A DNA stretch of 64,000 nucleotides from Bifidobacterium pseudocatenulatum DSM 20438 = JCM 1200 = LMG 10505 (GCF_001025215.1 NZ_AP012330.1:1116001-1180000); one strand, 5' to 3'; positions 25,869 to 36,882 are shown, numbered from the stretch's first letter. Notes: generated from the sequence alone by a model not told the origin. A program made the numbers and translations.

Positions 25869-27071
25869 ATGGCAACGGCCAGAAGCACCACCAACAGCGA
25901 CATCCACAGCCAACTCAACGGATACGTCACCGACTATCTCACCAAGCACATGTATGACGCCAACACCTCCTGGCCATTGCGCAAAACCATCCGACTACCC
26001 AAACAAGCCGAACTCGAAGCCCATTACACGCACATCCGCGCCCAAGACGAAGCCATCCGCAACTGGGCACAACAACACCACTGCGAAACCAGCGAAAAAA
26101 CCAAAATCATCTCCAACGGAATCGTCCGACAAACCAGCCAACTCATCGACTCGGTAACCATACCCGACCTCAACACGGCCCTCAACATCACCACACCACA
26201 AACACGCAAACTCTACCAACGCGAACACCAACGCGCACACACCATCACCAACCAATTCAACCTCGACTCCAACACCTCCATAAACATCGCCAAAATCCTC
26301 AAAAACCACGACGACACCGACTTCAACCTCGTCATACAAGCCGCACACTACTTCGCCAACCACAACACCGAAAACATGACCCCACGCATGGTCCCCATCC
26401 CCGGATTCAGCGCAAAATGGCTAGGCAAAACAACATCAAACCGCTGCAAAGCAATCTGCAAACTCCTCAAACGAGAACAACTAGCCCTCAACGACCGCCA
26501 CGGAGAAATCCGACTCCGACTCCTCGACACACAACACCACAACCAACCAGACCTCATCGTGACACAACCATGGACAGACGGCGCGCCACACGACATCACC
26601 CACATCATCATCGTGGAAAACAAAGACACCTACCAAGCCATACCCACAACAGAACACGCCATCTGCATATTCGGCAGCGGACACGCGGCGACCCGAATCA
26701 AAACACTACTACCTTGGATCACAACCACACCCCACATCATCTACTGGGGAGACATAGACGCAGACGGCCTCGAAATACTCTCCGAACTACGACAAACCGG
26801 CATCACCTGCGACTCCATACTCATGGACAGCACAGCATACAAAACATACGAACCATACGGCACCAAACTCGACACCAAAAAACAACCCCTCAAAACACGC
26901 GACCCCAAACCAACACCAGGACTCACACAACACGAAAGAAACTTATACGAACAACTCTGCACCGGGAAAAACACAACCTACCTACGAATCGAACAAGAAC
27001 GCATCCCCATCAACGACGCAATGACAATACTCCACAACCAACACCAATGGAACACAACACACCACAAATAG
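25869..27071 (+). CDS. jetD: Wadjet nuclease subunit JetD (Toprim, DUF3322/DUF2220)
   Basis: JetD is the topoisomerase-VI-like nuclease that cuts the plasmid after extrusion. The 400-residue protein has a DUF3322-like N-terminal part (about 1-180) and a C-terminal DUF2220 Toprim fold. The Toprim glutamate is in HIIIVENKDTY (about 246) and the DxD acid cluster in YWGDIDADGLEI (about 294). It follows jetC by three bases. Codon use is extreme: bases 26161-26220 contain only 4 G in 60, compared with 18 G in a matched stretch of jetA (20641-20700). The stop codon lies inside the predicted LexA operator of uvrA. Catalytic residues look intact. Confidence 0.9.
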   Translation: MATARSTTNSDIHSQLNGYVTDYLTKHMYDANTSWPLRKTIRLPKQAELEAHYTHIRAQDEAIRNWAQQHHCETSEKTKIISNGIVRQTSQLIDSVTIPDLNTALNITTPQTRKLYQREHQRAHTITNQFNLDSNTSINIAKILKNHDDTDFNLVIQAAHYFANHNTENMTPRMVPIPGFSAKWLGKTTSNRCKAICKLLKREQLALNDRHGEIRLRLLDTQHHNQPDLIVTQPWTDGAPHDITHIIIVENKDTYQAIPTTEHAICIFGSGHAATRIKTLLPWITTTPHIIYWGDIDADGLEILSELRQTGITCDSILMDSTAYKTYEPYGTKLDTKKQPLKTRDPKPTPGLTQHERNLYEQLCTGKNTTYLRIEQERIPINDAMTILHNQHQWNTTHHK

Positions 27072-27084
27072 AACACCTGTTCGA
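27069..27084. promoter_or_regulatory. LexA (SOS) operator upstream of uvrA
   Basis: The 16-mer TAGAACACCTGTTCGA matches the actinobacterial SOS-box pattern TCGAAC-N4-GTTCGA with one mismatch. It overlaps the jetD stop codon and a plausible -35 region of a promoter whose -10 is TATCCT at 27104-27109, giving a repression geometry for uvrA. This is a sequence match with inferred function. Confidence 0.8.
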
Positions 27085-27150
27085 AATCATAACGAAAATG
27101 AGGTATCCTAAACAACTAGAACAAAGAACAACCACCAGCGGAGGCAAGCC

Positions 27151-30138
27151 GTGGCAACCAAACGCAACAACGCAGCAAACGGCGACGTCATAGTCGAACG
27201 CGTTCTCACCAGCGACGCATTCCTCGCAAGAGAAATCAAAAAAGCCCCTCTCAAAACGAAAAACGGTTCACTTACAGCCGACCTCAAGCACCTGCCCAAC
27301 GACCTCAAAATCACCATCCAAGGCGCTCGCGAGCATAATCTGAAGAACGTGGATCTTGAGTTTCCGCGCAATCGCATGGTGGTGTTCACCGGACTGTCGG
27401 GTTCTGGCAAATCCTCGCTCGCCTTCGATACGTTATTCGCCGAAGGCCAACGCAGATATGTGGAGTCGCTGTCGGCGTACGCAAGGCAGTTCCTGGGGCA
27501 AATGGACAAGCCCGACGTCGATTTCATCGAAGGTTTGAGCCCTGCGGTGTCGATCGATCAGAAGACCACGAACCGCAATCCACGTTCGACTGTCGGCACG
27601 ATTACCGAGATTTACGATTATCTGAGATTGCTGTTTGCCCGCACTGGCATTCCGCATTGCCCGGAATGCGGCGCGTTGGTCAGCGCACAGACGCCGCAAC
27701 AGATGGTGGACGCGTTGCTGCAGTATCCGGAGCGCACACGATTCCAGATTCTCGCGCCGGTCGTCCGTGGGCGTAAGGGCGAGTTCGAGGATCTGCTTGA
27801 ACTCTTGCGGGGCGACGGCTACGCACGAGCGCTGATTGACGGCGAAATGAAGCAGCTGTCCGACGACATCAAACTCACCAAGCAGAAAAAGCACACCATC
27901 GAAGTGGTGGTGGATCGACTGGTGGTCAAGGACGGCATCCGTCAGCGTCTGACCGATTCCATTGAAACCGCATTGAAGCTCGCCAAGGGTATCGTGGTGG
28001 CCGATTTTGTGGATTTGGATGAGAAGGATCCTGACCGCCGTAAGCCTTTTTCCGAAAAACGCGCATGCCCGAACGGGCATCAGCTTGAACTTGATGAGAT
28101 TGAGCCGCGCACGTTCTCGTTCAACGCCCCGTACGGTGCCTGCCCGGTATGCACGGGCATCGGATACAAGCTGGAGATTGATCCGGAACTGGTGATTCCC
28201 GATCCCAGCAAGACACTGAATGAGAACGCCATCGAACCGTGGGGCATGACCAAAGGCACCGGCGAATATTATCGCCATGTGCTTGAGGGGCTCGGCGATG
28301 AGATGGGTTTCGATCTCGACACCCCTTGGAAGGATCTTCCGGAAGAGGCCCGTCAAGCCATTATGTATGGGCGTGATTTCAAGGTGCAGGTCTCGTATCG
28401 TAACCGTTGGGGTCGTATGCGCGAATATTCCACCGGTTTCGAAGGCGTGGTGCGTACGCTGATGCGTAGGCATGACGAGACCGACTCCGATCAGATGAAG
28501 CAGTATTACGAATCGTATATGCGTGAAGTACCTTGTCAGGCATGCCAAGGCCGTAGGCTTCGTCCGGAAGTGCTGGCGGTGACCGTTGGCGGGGAATCCA
28601 TTGCCGATGTGTGCGACATGTCCGCTGAGACAAGCCTCGCATGGATGGACGGCTTGCAGCTTGAAGGGTCGGCCGCGCAGATCGCCGGCGAGGTGTTGAA
28701 GGAGATTCGTGCCCGTCTTGGATTCCTCAACGACGTCGGACTGAACTATCTGACACTGTCTCGTGCCGCCAAAACCTTGTCTGGCGGCGAGGCGCAACGT
28801 ATTCGTTTGGCGACCCAGATCGGTTCCGGTTTGGTGGGCGTGATGTATGTGCTCGACGAACCATCCATCGGCTTGCACCAGCGTGACAATGAGCGGCTGA
28901 TCACCACTCTGCATCATCTGCGCGATCTTGGCAACACGCTGATCGTTGTGGAGCATGACGAAGACACTATCAAGAACGCTGATTGGGTTATTGACATCGG
29001 ACCTGGAGCTGGCGAGCATGGCGGCGAAGTGATCTATTCCGGTCCCGCGAAAAAGCTCGTTGACGCTCCGCGTTCGGTTACGGGCGACTACATTGCCGGC
29101 CGCCGAAAGATCGAGGTCCCGCAGTCCCGTCGCAAAGTACGTAAGACCAAGCAGTTGCGCGTGGTTGGAGCCCGCGAAAACAATCTGAAGGATTTGACGG
29201 TCAACTTCCCACTGGGAGTATTCACTTGCGTGACGGGTGTTTCGGGTTCCGGTAAATCCACTTTGGTCAATCAGATTCTGTACCCGGTGCTTGCCGACAA
29301 ACTTAACGGTGCGCGCATCGTGCCCGGCAAGCATACCCGTGTGGAAGGTGTGGGCCAGTGCGACAAAGTGATCCACGTTGACCAGAATCCGATCGGACGC
29401 ACTCCACGTTCCAATCCGGCCACCTATACCGGAGTATGGGATAAGATCCGCACGCTGTTCGCCAAAACCCCTGAAGCGCAAGTCCGTGGATACGGTCCGG
29501 GGCGGTTCTCGTTCAATGTCAAGGGTGGCCGGTGCGAAGCATGCCATGGCGACGGCACTTTGAAGATCGAAATGAACTTCCTGCCGGACGTGTATGTGGA
29601 CTGTGAGGAATGCCATGGCAAACGCTACAACCGCGAAACGTTGGAGGTGAAATACAATGGCAAATCCGTTGCCGACGTGCTTGGCATGCCGATCGAAGAG
29701 GCTGCCCAGTTCTTCAAAGCGTATCCCTCCATCTCCCGCTATCTCGACACGCTTGTGCAGGTCGGACTTGGGTATATCCGACTCGGACAGCCTGCTCCAA
29801 CGCTTTCCGGCGGCGAATCGCAGCGTGTGAAGCTTGCGACCGAGTTGCAGCGAAGGTCTACGGGCAAAACCGTGTATATTCTTGACGAACCTACCACGGG
29901 TTTGCATTTTGAAGATGTGCGCAAACTGCTGCTTGTCTTGCAGGGATTGGTGGATAAGGGCAATACCGTTATTGTCATTGAACACAATCTCGATGTGGTC
30001 AAGTCGGCCGATTGGATCATCGACCTTGGGCCGGAAGGCGGTGACGGAGGCGGCACCATCGTTACCGAAGGTACGCCGGAACAGGTGGCTCAATGCGAAC
30101 AGTCTTGGACCGGCAAGTTCCTTAAGGGCATGCTGTGA
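27151..30138 (+). CDS. uvrA: Excinuclease ABC subunit A
   Basis: UvrA scans DNA for bulky lesions as an ATPase dimer and loads UvrB in nucleotide excision repair. The 995-residue protein has two ABC cassettes: Walker A motifs [12 protein letters not shown] (N-terminal) and [13 protein letters not shown] (C-terminal), with [10 protein letters not shown] and [13 protein letters not shown] signatures. Zinc-finger Cys pairs occur in [16 protein letters not shown] and the C-terminal CEACHGDG and CEECHGKR. The GTG start has a GCGGAGGC site ten bases before. It lies behind a predicted SOS box and overlaps uvrC by four bases (GTGA). Confidence 0.97.
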   Translation: MATKRNNAANGDVIVERVLTSDAFLAREIKKAPLKTKNGSLTADLKHLPNDLKITIQGAREHNLKNVDLEFPRNRMVVFTGLSGSGKSSLAFDTLFAEGQRRYVESLSAYARQFLGQMDKPDVDFIEGLSPAVSIDQKTTNRNPRSTVGTITEIYDYLRLLFARTGIPHCPECGALVSAQTPQQMVDALLQYPERTRFQILAPVVRGRKGEFEDLLELLRGDGYARALIDGEMKQLSDDIKLTKQKKHTIEVVVDRLVVKDGIRQRLTDSIETALKLAKGIVVADFVDLDEKDPDRRKPFSEKRACPNGHQLELDEIEPRTFSFNAPYGACPVCTGIGYKLEIDPELVIPDPSKTLNENAIEPWGMTKGTGEYYRHVLEGLGDEMGFDLDTPWKDLPEEARQAIMYGRDFKVQVSYRNRWGRMREYSTGFEGVVRTLMRRHDETDSDQMKQYYESYMREVPCQACQGRRLRPEVLAVTVGGESIADVCDMSAETSLAWMDGLQLEGSAAQIAGEVLKEIRARLGFLNDVGLNYLTLSRAAKTLSGGEAQRIRLATQIGSGLVGVMYVLDEPSIGLHQRDNERLITTLHHLRDLGNTLIVVEHDEDTIKNADWVIDIGPGAGEHGGEVIYSGPAKKLVDAPRSVTGDYIAGRRKIEVPQSRRKVRKTKQLRVVGARENNLKDLTVNFPLGVFTCVTGVSGSGKSTLVNQILYPVLADKLNGARIVPGKHTRVEGVGQCDKVIHVDQNPIGRTPRSNPATYTGVWDKIRTLFAKTPEAQVRGYGPGRFSFNVKGGRCEACHGDGTLKIEMNFLPDVYVDCEECHGKRYNRETLEVKYNGKSVADVLGMPIEEAAQFFKAYPSISRYLDTLVQVGLGYIRLGQPAPTLSGGESQRVKLATELQRRSTGKTVYILDEPTTGLHFEDVRKLLLVLQGLVDKGNTVIVIEHNLDVVKSADWIIDLGPEGGDGGGTIVTEGTPEQVAQCEQSWTGKFLKGML

Positions 30139-32438
30139 GCGCACCCATCGAGCGGCACAGCCAGGAGGTTTGGCGCAAAACCGCCGAACAGTTGAACGGC
30201 GACGGTTTCAGTGTCGGTGGTGATGATTCTCCCGGCAAAGACGTAAACAAGAACGGCGCGCTGGGGGATTCACGTGACCTGTTTCGTCCGAAAACATCCG
30301 ACATTCCGGCGCAGCCGGGCGTATACAAGTGGCGAGATGGTGAAGGCAGGGTCATTTACGTAGGCAAGGCGAAAAACCTGCGCAACCGTTTGACCAATTA
30401 TTTCCAACCGTTGTATCAGCTGCATCCCCGCACTCAAACCATGGTATTGACGGCCCGTAACCTGGAATGGACGGTCGTTGGTACCGAACTTGAGTCATTG
30501 ACGTTGGAATACACGTGGATCAAAGAGTTTGACCCACGATTCAACGTTGTGTTCCGCGACGACAAAACCTATCCGTATCTGGCGATCTCATCCGGTGAAC
30601 GCGTGCCGCGGGTGTGGGTGACCAGAAGCCGCAAACGCCGCGATACAAGATATTTCGGCCCGTACGCCAAAGTATGGGATCTGCGTCACAGTCTCGACCG
30701 TCTCCTCAAGACTTTTCCTGTGCGCACCTGTTCGCAGAACGTTTATCATAAGGCGGAAATCACTCATCGTCCATGCTTGCTTGCGTCCATCGGCAAATGT
30801 TCGGCCCCTTGCATTGGACGTATCAGCGTCGAGGAACACCGGAAGATGTGCGAACAGCTTATTGGCGTATTAACCGGTCGCATCGGCAAATCGTATATCG
30901 CACAGCTCACGCGTGAAATGAAGGAGGCCAGCGACGAGTTGGAGTTCGAGAAAGCGGCTCGGTTGCGCGATCAGATCCAGATGCTATCCACAGTGGGTGA
31001 GCAGAATGCCGTGGTGTTCGATTCCGATGTCGATGCGGATTTCTTCGGCGTCGATTCGGACGAGCTGGAAGCTTCCGTGCACGCGTTTTACGTGCGTGCC
31101 GGTTCCATCCGAGGTGAACGCAATTGGAGTGTGGAACGGGTTGAGGATGTGACGGATGAGGAGCTGATTGCCGACCTTATTGTGCAGGTGTATTCGGAAA
31201 CCGCAGGGGAGACGATTAGGGCTTCGCAGTCGACTGTTGTCACCGAACAACGCAATGCCATCGGATCGACGCAAATCGTGACGGCGACCGATGCGGTGGC
31301 ACGCGCGCAAGCTACCAGGGAACGTAACGAGCGGCAGGATCAGACCGGTCGTGCGGATTTGTTGGCTCCTATCTCTCCGGTGCCGCGCGAGGTGATTGTT
31401 CCCATCGAGCCGGCCCGGCGTGAAGAGCTTGAATCATGGCTTAGCGGATTGCGCGGTGGTGCCGTGAGCATTCGCGTGGCCAGCAGAGGGGATAAGAGAC
31501 GGCTTCTGGACCGTGCCAACGATAATGCCAAGCAGGCAATGCAGCGCAGCAAGATGAGTCGCATCAGCGATATGGGCGCCCGCAGCACAGCCATGAATGA
31601 TGTTGCCAAGGCTTTGGGACTTGAACAGGCTCCATTGCGCATCGAATGCTACGACATTTCCAATACCGTCGGCGGAGCGTTCCAGGTCGCTTCCATGGTG
31701 GTATTCGAGGACGCGATTGCCAAAAAGTCCGAATATCGTCGTTTCGCCATTCGCGGAGCGGACGGACAGGGTGCACTCGACGATTTGAGCGCATTGTACG
31801 AGACGCTGACGCGACGATTCCAACATGGCAATATCGCCGGTGACTCCGGCGAAAGCATGGATAATGAACGTCGGGCATCCGAGCATGGTGACCAGACTCA
31901 TGAACCGACTGTCCAGCAGAACACCAATCGGCATCATTTCGCATACAAGCCTAATCTGGTGGTGGTCGATGGCGGCAAACCGCAGGTCATGGCGGCCGCG
32001 AAGGCGCTTGAGGATTGCGGTGTGGATGACGTGGCCGTGTGCGGATTGGCAAAACGTTTGGAAGAGGTGTGGGTGCCGGATGACGACTATCCGATCATTC
32101 TCAAACGTCAATCCGAAGGCATGTATCTACTGCAACGCGTCCGCGACGAATCGCATCGTTTTGCCATCACCTATCATCGTCAGACCAGAAGGAAAGGCGC
32201 GTTGCGTTCCGCCTTGGACGATATTCCAGGCGTCGGCGAGGCATACCAGAAGCGCCTACTGAGCCATTTCGGCTCGGTTCGTGCCATGCGTGAGGCGGAT
32301 GTCGAGGATTTCGAGCAGGTCAAAGGCGTCGGAAAAGCCAAAGCCGCAGCCATTTACCAAGCGTTGCACGCCCACGACGGGCAACCGTCGACGGAAAATG
32401 CCATTTCGTCGAATAGTCCGAAAGATGAAATGGAATAA
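30135..32438 (+). CDS. uvrC: Excinuclease ABC subunit C
   Basis: UvrC makes the dual incisions flanking a lesion. The 767-residue protein has the GIY-YIG domain near residues 55-140 ([20 protein letters not shown]), a UVR helical-hairpin UvrB-interaction region ([20 protein letters not shown]), an RNase H-like endonuclease domain ([22 protein letters not shown]) and C-terminal helix-hairpin-helix motifs ([19 protein letters not shown] and [16 protein letters not shown]). A 40-residue low-complexity insertion around 590 is typical of bifidobacterial variation. The GTG start overlaps uvrA, so the two are coupled. Confidence 0.96.
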   Translation: MSAPIERHSQEVWRKTAEQLNGDGFSVGGDDSPGKDVNKNGALGDSRDLFRPKTSDIPAQPGVYKWRDGEGRVIYVGKAKNLRNRLTNYFQPLYQLHPRTQTMVLTARNLEWTVVGTELESLTLEYTWIKEFDPRFNVVFRDDKTYPYLAISSGERVPRVWVTRSRKRRDTRYFGPYAKVWDLRHSLDRLLKTFPVRTCSQNVYHKAEITHRPCLLASIGKCSAPCIGRISVEEHRKMCEQLIGVLTGRIGKSYIAQLTREMKEASDELEFEKAARLRDQIQMLSTVGEQNAVVFDSDVDADFFGVDSDELEASVHAFYVRAGSIRGERNWSVERVEDVTDEELIADLIVQVYSETAGETIRASQSTVVTEQRNAIGSTQIVTATDAVARAQATRERNERQDQTGRADLLAPISPVPREVIVPIEPARREELESWLSGLRGGAVSIRVASRGDKRRLLDRANDNAKQAMQRSKMSRISDMGARSTAMNDVAKALGLEQAPLRIECYDISNTVGGAFQVASMVVFEDAIAKKSEYRRFAIRGADGQGALDDLSALYETLTRRFQHGNIAGDSGESMDNERRASEHGDQTHEPTVQQNTNRHHFAYKPNLVVVDGGKPQVMAAAKALEDCGVDDVAVCGLAKRLEEVWVPDDDYPIILKRQSEGMYLLQRVRDESHRFAITYHRQTRRKGALRSALDDIPGVGEAYQKRLLSHFGSVRAMREADVEDFEQVKGVGKAKAAAIYQALHAHDGQPSTENAISSNSPKDEME

Positions 32439-32504
32439 GATTGGGTAGCGAAAAAAGACAATCGGATTGCTAGCATGATGACGGTGAATATATAGGGAGG
32501 GAAT

Positions 32505-33449
32505 ATGACCGAGGTCAACCACCGGTGCGCGGTTCTGGGCAAGCCCATCGCACATTCATTGTCTCCGGTGCTGCACAATGCCGCTTATCACGCGTTGCAT
32601 CTTGACGACTGGTCGTACGACAAGCATGAGGTGGGCGAGCCTGATCTTGAGGGCTTTCTTGAATCGCTTGATCCGACCTGGTCGGGACTCAGCCTGACCA
32701 TGCCATTGAAGAAAACGATCCAGCCATACGGAACACCGTGCAATACATGGGCCAAAGAGCTTATGGTTGCCAATACCGCGGTGTTTGATTGGACCAAAAC
32801 CTGCGTCAATGGCAATTCGAACATCCCCTTCATCAGGCTATATAACACGGACGTACGCGGCATCGAACTCGCTTTCGAACACTCGTATCAGACACGTGCG
32901 ATAACGCCGAAGACGGACCGTTCTGGAACGGCCGTGATCATCGGCAACGGCAACACCGCAACGTCGGCGTTAGCGGCATGCGTGGAGATGTCTGCGATCG
33001 GACATGTCATCGTTGTGGCTCGCCATCCTGAGAAGAACGCCGATCTCAAGCCACTTGCCGAACGGTATATGCCATCGGAACAGCCGATCAGCATTGTCGG
33101 CATGGACCACGCCATCGAAGCGTTGCGCCAGGCTGATGTGGCGATAAACACCATTCCCGGATTGGCTGCGGACGGTATTGCCGAATCATTGAGAATGCCA
33201 GGTGTGCGCATGCATGGAACATTGCTCGACGTCGTATATGACCCACGCCCTACCAAGCTGATGCAGGCATGGCGCCAACAGGGAGGAATCGCCATTGGCG
33301 GCGAGCAGATGCTGTTGTATCAGGCCATGGTGCAGGTCTGGTTGATGACGGGAATCTGGGATGACGATCCGCCGAGCGGTATGGTTGATCAGGATTGCAC
33401 CGCGCGTTTGGAACAAGCCATGCGCATCGCGCTTGAGGAGGCTCTGTGA
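32505..33449 (+). CDS. aroE: Shikimate dehydrogenase
   Basis: AroE reduces 3-dehydroshikimate to shikimate with NADPH. The 314-residue protein has the substrate-binding loop GKPIAHSLSPVLHNAAY, the catalytic Lys in LTMPLKK and a nucleotide-binding region VIIGNGNTATSAL. The C-terminus includes GGEQMLLYQAMVQ, a family hallmark. It is longer than E. coli AroE by some 40 residues. It is linked to uvrC (66 bp upstream) and overlaps rapZ, probably in the same operon. A GGAGGG site precedes the ATG. Confidence 0.93.
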   Translation: MTEVNHRCAVLGKPIAHSLSPVLHNAAYHALHLDDWSYDKHEVGEPDLEGFLESLDPTWSGLSLTMPLKKTIQPYGTPCNTWAKELMVANTAVFDWTKTCVNGNSNIPFIRLYNTDVRGIELAFEHSYQTRAITPKTDRSGTAVIIGNGNTATSALAACVEMSAIGHVIVVARHPEKNADLKPLAERYMPSEQPISIVGMDHAIEALRQADVAINTIPGLAADGIAESLRMPGVRMHGTLLDVVYDPRPTKLMQAWRQQGGIAIGGEQMLLYQAMVQVWLMTGIWDDDPPSGMVDQDCTARLEQAMRIALEEAL

Positions 33450-34381
33450 TGGCACAGAAAGACATCGACGTACAGGCGAATGGCACGCATGCCAGCGCCC
33501 CTTCGCCGGCTGAAGGTTTTGAAGTATTGCTGATCACCGGCATGAGCGGTGCGGGCCGTTCGCATGCTGCCGACAGCATTGAAGACATGGGTTGGTATGT
33601 GGTTGACAACATGCCTCCAAAACTGCTGGTGCCCTTGGTGGACATGATGACCACGGGATCCAATATTCACAAACTCGCCGCTGTTGTCGACGTGCGTTCC
33701 CGCGACTATTTCGATGACCTGTCCGCGGTGCTCAGCCATCTGGACGATCTTGGTGTGAAAACGCGTATCCTGTTCCTTGATGCCAGCAACGAGGTGCTGA
33801 TCAAACGATATGAATCCGTACGCAGGCCTCATCCGTTGCAGCAGGGCAATCGACTGATTGACGGCATTCTCGAGGAACGAGATCTGCTTGAGAATCTCAA
33901 AGAACGTGCGGACATCGTTATCGACACGTCATCATTGAGTATCCATCAGCTGTCCACGAAATTATATGAGGCCATGCTCGGATCCGGTCCGACCACGGTT
34001 TCCGTGCACATCTTCAGTTTCGGTTTCAAATACGGTATTCCCATCGACGCCGACTTTGTGGCCGACGTGAGATTCCTGCCGAATCCATTTTGGGTTCCCA
34101 GGCTTCGCTCGCTGACTGGACGCGACAAAGAGGTGAGTGATTACGTACTTTCCAGCGAAGGGGCCGCGGACTTCCTCGACTCGTATGAAAAGGCGCTTTC
34201 GATTGCGATTGAAGGATATGCGCAGGAAGATAAGCATTATGTGACTATTGCGATTGGTTGCACCGGAGGCCAGCATCGTTCTGTCGCGATGAGTGAGGCT
34301 TTGGCTAAGCGACTGCGTGCGAGGGGGTTGTCGGTTTCCGTTTCCGCACGCGAGCTTGATAAGCGGTCAGCGGAAAAATGA
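33449..34381 (+). CDS. rapZ: RNase adapter / nucleotide-binding protein RapZ (YvcJ family)
   Basis: The 310-residue protein carries a P-loop GMSGAGRSHAADSIE near residue 30, a Walker B-like LFLDA stretch and a C-terminal domain (FSFGFKYGIPIDADFVADVRFLPNP in two parts, and AIGCTGGQHRSV) that are hallmarks of the family. In E. coli RapZ controls GlmY/GlmZ RNA; in Actinobacteria the role is not defined. The start is ATG 33449 with AGGAGG seven bases upstream, one base overlapping aroE; a GTG at 33446 is spaced too closely. It is followed by whiA, although the YvcK/CofD gene usual between them is absent. Confidence 0.93.
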   Translation: MAQKDIDVQANGTHASAPSPAEGFEVLLITGMSGAGRSHAADSIEDMGWYVVDNMPPKLLVPLVDMMTTGSNIHKLAAVVDVRSRDYFDDLSAVLSHLDDLGVKTRILFLDASNEVLIKRYESVRRPHPLQQGNRLIDGILEERDLLENLKERADIVIDTSSLSIHQLSTKLYEAMLGSGPTTVSVHIFSFGFKYGIPIDADFVADVRFLPNPFWVPRLRSLTGRDKEVSDYVLSSEGAADFLDSYEKALSIAIEGYAQEDKHYVTIAIGCTGGQHRSVAMSEALAKRLRARGLSVSVSARELDKRSAEK

Positions 34382-34530
34382 CCGTATTATGAGAGAATAG
34401 TGTCCATATGTAAAGAAACCTGGCTGTGATTGTCCAAGATATTCGGTATCACAGTAAGCCGTGGCAGTGCGGAATGATTCCGCGACTCGCCTGAAATTTA
34501 GGGAAGAACAGCAAGGTAGGAGGTTGGCTC

Positions 34531-35481
34531 TTGGCTCTTCTGGATGACGTCAAAAGCGAGCTGGCCGCAATCGATAACGAACTGCCGATCGCCAAAAAGG
34601 CGCAGGCGACAGCGATGATTCGATTCGGCAATGGTTTGCACTCGGTGGATCACCACATTCTCGTGCAGGTGCAGCTCGACTCCCAAGATGCGGCTGCTTG
34701 GCTGCAGGACACCATCAAGAACCTGTATGGTCATGAAGCCACGCTTACTCCTGTCTCTAGGCAGACGCCAACCGGCACCGTGCAGCGTTATGTGATTCGC
34801 GTGCCGAAGGGCAGTACGGCGCTCGTGCTGCAGACCGGCCTGTACAGCCGTTACACCAAGAACATGGTGCTTGGTCTTCCAAGCGATATCATCAACGGCA
34901 AAATCGCGCAGATCAAGTCCGCATGGCGCGGCGCGTTCCTCGCCAACGGACGTCTGTCCGATCCAGGCAAGGCCAGCTATCTTGAAATCGTGTGCCCGAA
35001 CCATGAGGCCGCTCTGGCACTGGTCTCCACCGCACGGCGTCTGGGCATCACCGCCAAGCCGCGTAAGCTACGCAGCTCCGAACGCGTCACCCTGCGCGAT
35101 CCCGACGCCATCGAACGTATGCTCATTCTTATGGGTGCGCCGCGCTCCGCACGCGAGTGGACCGGAAAGCGTTCCGACGGCGAAGCTCGGGGCAAAGCCA
35201 ACCGTCTGGCCAACTTCGACGACGCCAACATGCGTCGCAGCGCCAAGGCGGCTGCGGAAGCATGCGACAAGGTTCGTCAGGCGTTTGAGATTCTTGGAGA
35301 TGACATTCCAGACAACCTCAAATCGGCCGGCCAGCTTCGTCTCGACCATGCTGATGCGTCGCTGGAACAGCTGGGACGTTTGGCCGATCCACCAATCACC
35401 AAGGATGCCATCGCGGGCCGCATCCGTCGACTTCTGCAGCTCGCCGAGAAAACCGAAAAGGCGCGCCGCCAGTCGGCTTGA
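34531..35481 (+). CDS. whiA: WhiA DNA-binding regulator
   Basis: WhiA is a homing-endonuclease-derived regulator of growth and cell division in Gram-positive bacteria. The 316-residue protein has an N-terminal region (residues about 1-95), a LAGLIDADG-like core around residues 100-200 ([18 protein letters not shown]) and a C-terminal helix-turn-helix ([20 protein letters not shown]). The start is TTG with AGGAGG seven bases upstream. Downstream, a strong terminator separates it from pgk. The order rapZ-whiA is conserved in Firmicutes and Actinobacteria. Confidence 0.95.
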   Translation: MALLDDVKSELAAIDNELPIAKKAQATAMIRFGNGLHSVDHHILVQVQLDSQDAAAWLQDTIKNLYGHEATLTPVSRQTPTGTVQRYVIRVPKGSTALVLQTGLYSRYTKNMVLGLPSDIINGKIAQIKSAWRGAFLANGRLSDPGKASYLEIVCPNHEAALALVSTARRLGITAKPRKLRSSERVTLRDPDAIERMLILMGAPRSAREWTGKRSDGEARGKANRLANFDDANMRRSAKAAAEACDKVRQAFEILGDDIPDNLKSAGQLRLDHADASLEQLGRLADPPITKDAIAGRIRRLLQLAEKTEKARRQSA

Positions 35482-35496
35482 TTGAATCTTTTATGC

Positions 35497-35536
35497 AAAA
35501 CACCATGCCTGTTTTCGAACAGTATGGTGTTTTTGT
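35497..35536 (+). terminator. Terminator after whiA
   Basis: AAAACACCAT and ATGGTGTTTT pair outside an inner CTGTT/AACAG stem with a TTCG tetraloop. The 3' flank is T-rich. Confidence 0.9.
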
Positions 35537-35610
35537 TCGTTTGGGCTTGTATTATTCGTAAATGGCAATATGGCCATTCCACGCTTACAAGCGGCTAGGA
35601 AAGGATATAC

Positions 35611-36816
35611 ATGAAGACACTCAAGGATCTTGGAGATCTCAAGGGCAAGCGCGTTCTCGTTCGCGCCGATTTCAACGTTCCGCTGGACGGCACCACGATC
35701 ACCGATGACGGTCGTATCAAGGCCGCTCTGCCGACCATTAAGGCCCTGCGCGAAGAAGGCGCGAAGGTCATTCTGATGGCTCACCTCGGCCGTCCGAAGG
35801 GCAAGGTCGTTCCGGAACTGTCCCTTGCCCCGGTCGCTGCTCGTCTCGGCGAGCTGCTCGGCATCGAGGTCCCGCTGGCTGAAGACACCTATGGTGAGGA
35901 TGCCCAGGCCAAGGTCGCCGCAATGGGCGACGGCGATGTCGTTCTGCTGCAGAACGTGCGTTACAACCCGGAAGAAACCAGCAAGGATCCGGAGGAGCGC
36001 GCCGCTTATGCCAAGAAGATTGCTGCGCTCGGCGAAGCGTTCGTATCCGATGGCTTCGGCGTCGTGCACCGCGCACAGGGCTCCAATTACGACGTTGCTG
36101 CCGATCTTCCGGCTGCTGCCGGCCTGCTGGTCGAGAAGGAAGTCAAGGCTCTGTCCCGCGCTACCGTTGAGCCGGAACGCCCGCTGACCGTCGTGCTCGG
36201 CGGTTCCAAGGTCTCCGACAAGCTCGGTGTGATCGAAAACCTGCTCGACAAGGCCAACCGTCTGGTCATTGGCGGCGGCATGGTTTACACCTTCCTCAAG
36301 GCCAAGGGCCTCGAGGTCGGCACCTCCCTGCTGGAAGAGGATCAGGTCGAGACCGTCAAAGGCTACATCGAGCGCGCTGAGCAGAACGGCGTCGAACTCG
36401 TGTTGCCGACCGATATCGTGGTGAACCCGGTCTTCCCGAAGTCCGATGAGGACATCGCTCCGGAAGTCGTGGCTGCCGACGCCATTCCGGCTGACAAGAT
36501 GGGTCTGGACATCGGTCCGGATTCCCAGAAGCTCTTCCACGACAAGATCGTGGATTCCAAGACCGTCGTTTGGAACGGCCCGATGGGCGTGTTCGAGGTT
36601 CCGGCTTTCGCTGCCGGCACCGAGGCCGTGGCCCAGGGTCTGGTCGACGCTACCGCAGCTGGTGCGTTCACCATCGTCGGCGGCGGTGATTCCGCTTCCG
36701 CAGTGCGTAACCTCGGCTTCCCGGAGGATGGCTTCTCGCACATCTCCACCGGTGGCGGTGCCTCCCTCGAGTTCCTCGAGGGTAAGGAACTGCCGGGCCT
36801 GAAGGTGCTCGACTGA
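35611..36816 (+). CDS. pgk: Phosphoglycerate kinase
   Basis: Pgk makes ATP from 1,3-bisphosphoglycerate in lower glycolysis, the trunk that receives glyceraldehyde-3-phosphate from the bifid shunt. The 401-residue protein has the RADFNVPL substrate motif near residue 19 and HLGRPKG near 58. The hinge and nucleotide loops [16 protein letters not shown] and [10 protein letters not shown] are present, and the C-terminal GGGDSASAV and [13 protein letters not shown] motifs are intact. The RBS is AGGAAAGG. Codon use is highly biased, as expected for an abundant enzyme. A terminator separates it from tpiA. Confidence 0.98.
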   Translation: MKTLKDLGDLKGKRVLVRADFNVPLDGTTITDDGRIKAALPTIKALREEGAKVILMAHLGRPKGKVVPELSLAPVAARLGELLGIEVPLAEDTYGEDAQAKVAAMGDGDVVLLQNVRYNPEETSKDPEERAAYAKKIAALGEAFVSDGFGVVHRAQGSNYDVAADLPAAAGLLVEKEVKALSRATVEPERPLTVVLGGSKVSDKLGVIENLLDKANRLVIGGGMVYTFLKAKGLEVGTSLLEEDQVETVKGYIERAEQNGVELVLPTDIVVNPVFPKSDEDIAPEVVAADAIPADKMGLDIGPDSQKLFHDKIVDSKTVVWNGPMGVFEVPAFAAGTEAVAQGLVDATAAGAFTIVGGGDSASAVRNLGFPEDGFSHISTGGGASLEFLEGKELPGLKVLD

Positions 36817-36834
36817 TTGCTTAACGCATAACCG

Positions 36835-36882
36835 GAGGTGCTCCCTTATCAACAAAAAAGGTGGGGGAGCACCTCTTGTTTT
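36835..36882 (+). terminator. Terminator after pgk
   Basis: GAGGTGCTCCC and GGGAGCACCTC pair perfectly over 11 bp with an AT-rich loop of about 19 bases, and the 3' flank is TTGTTTT. Confidence 0.88.

Noticed and set aside
27433..30144. 903-residue open frame on the minus strand across uvrA
   Set aside because: It lies wholly antisense to uvrA, has no ribosome-binding site and shows no domain pattern; biased codon use in GC-rich genes commonly creates such frames.
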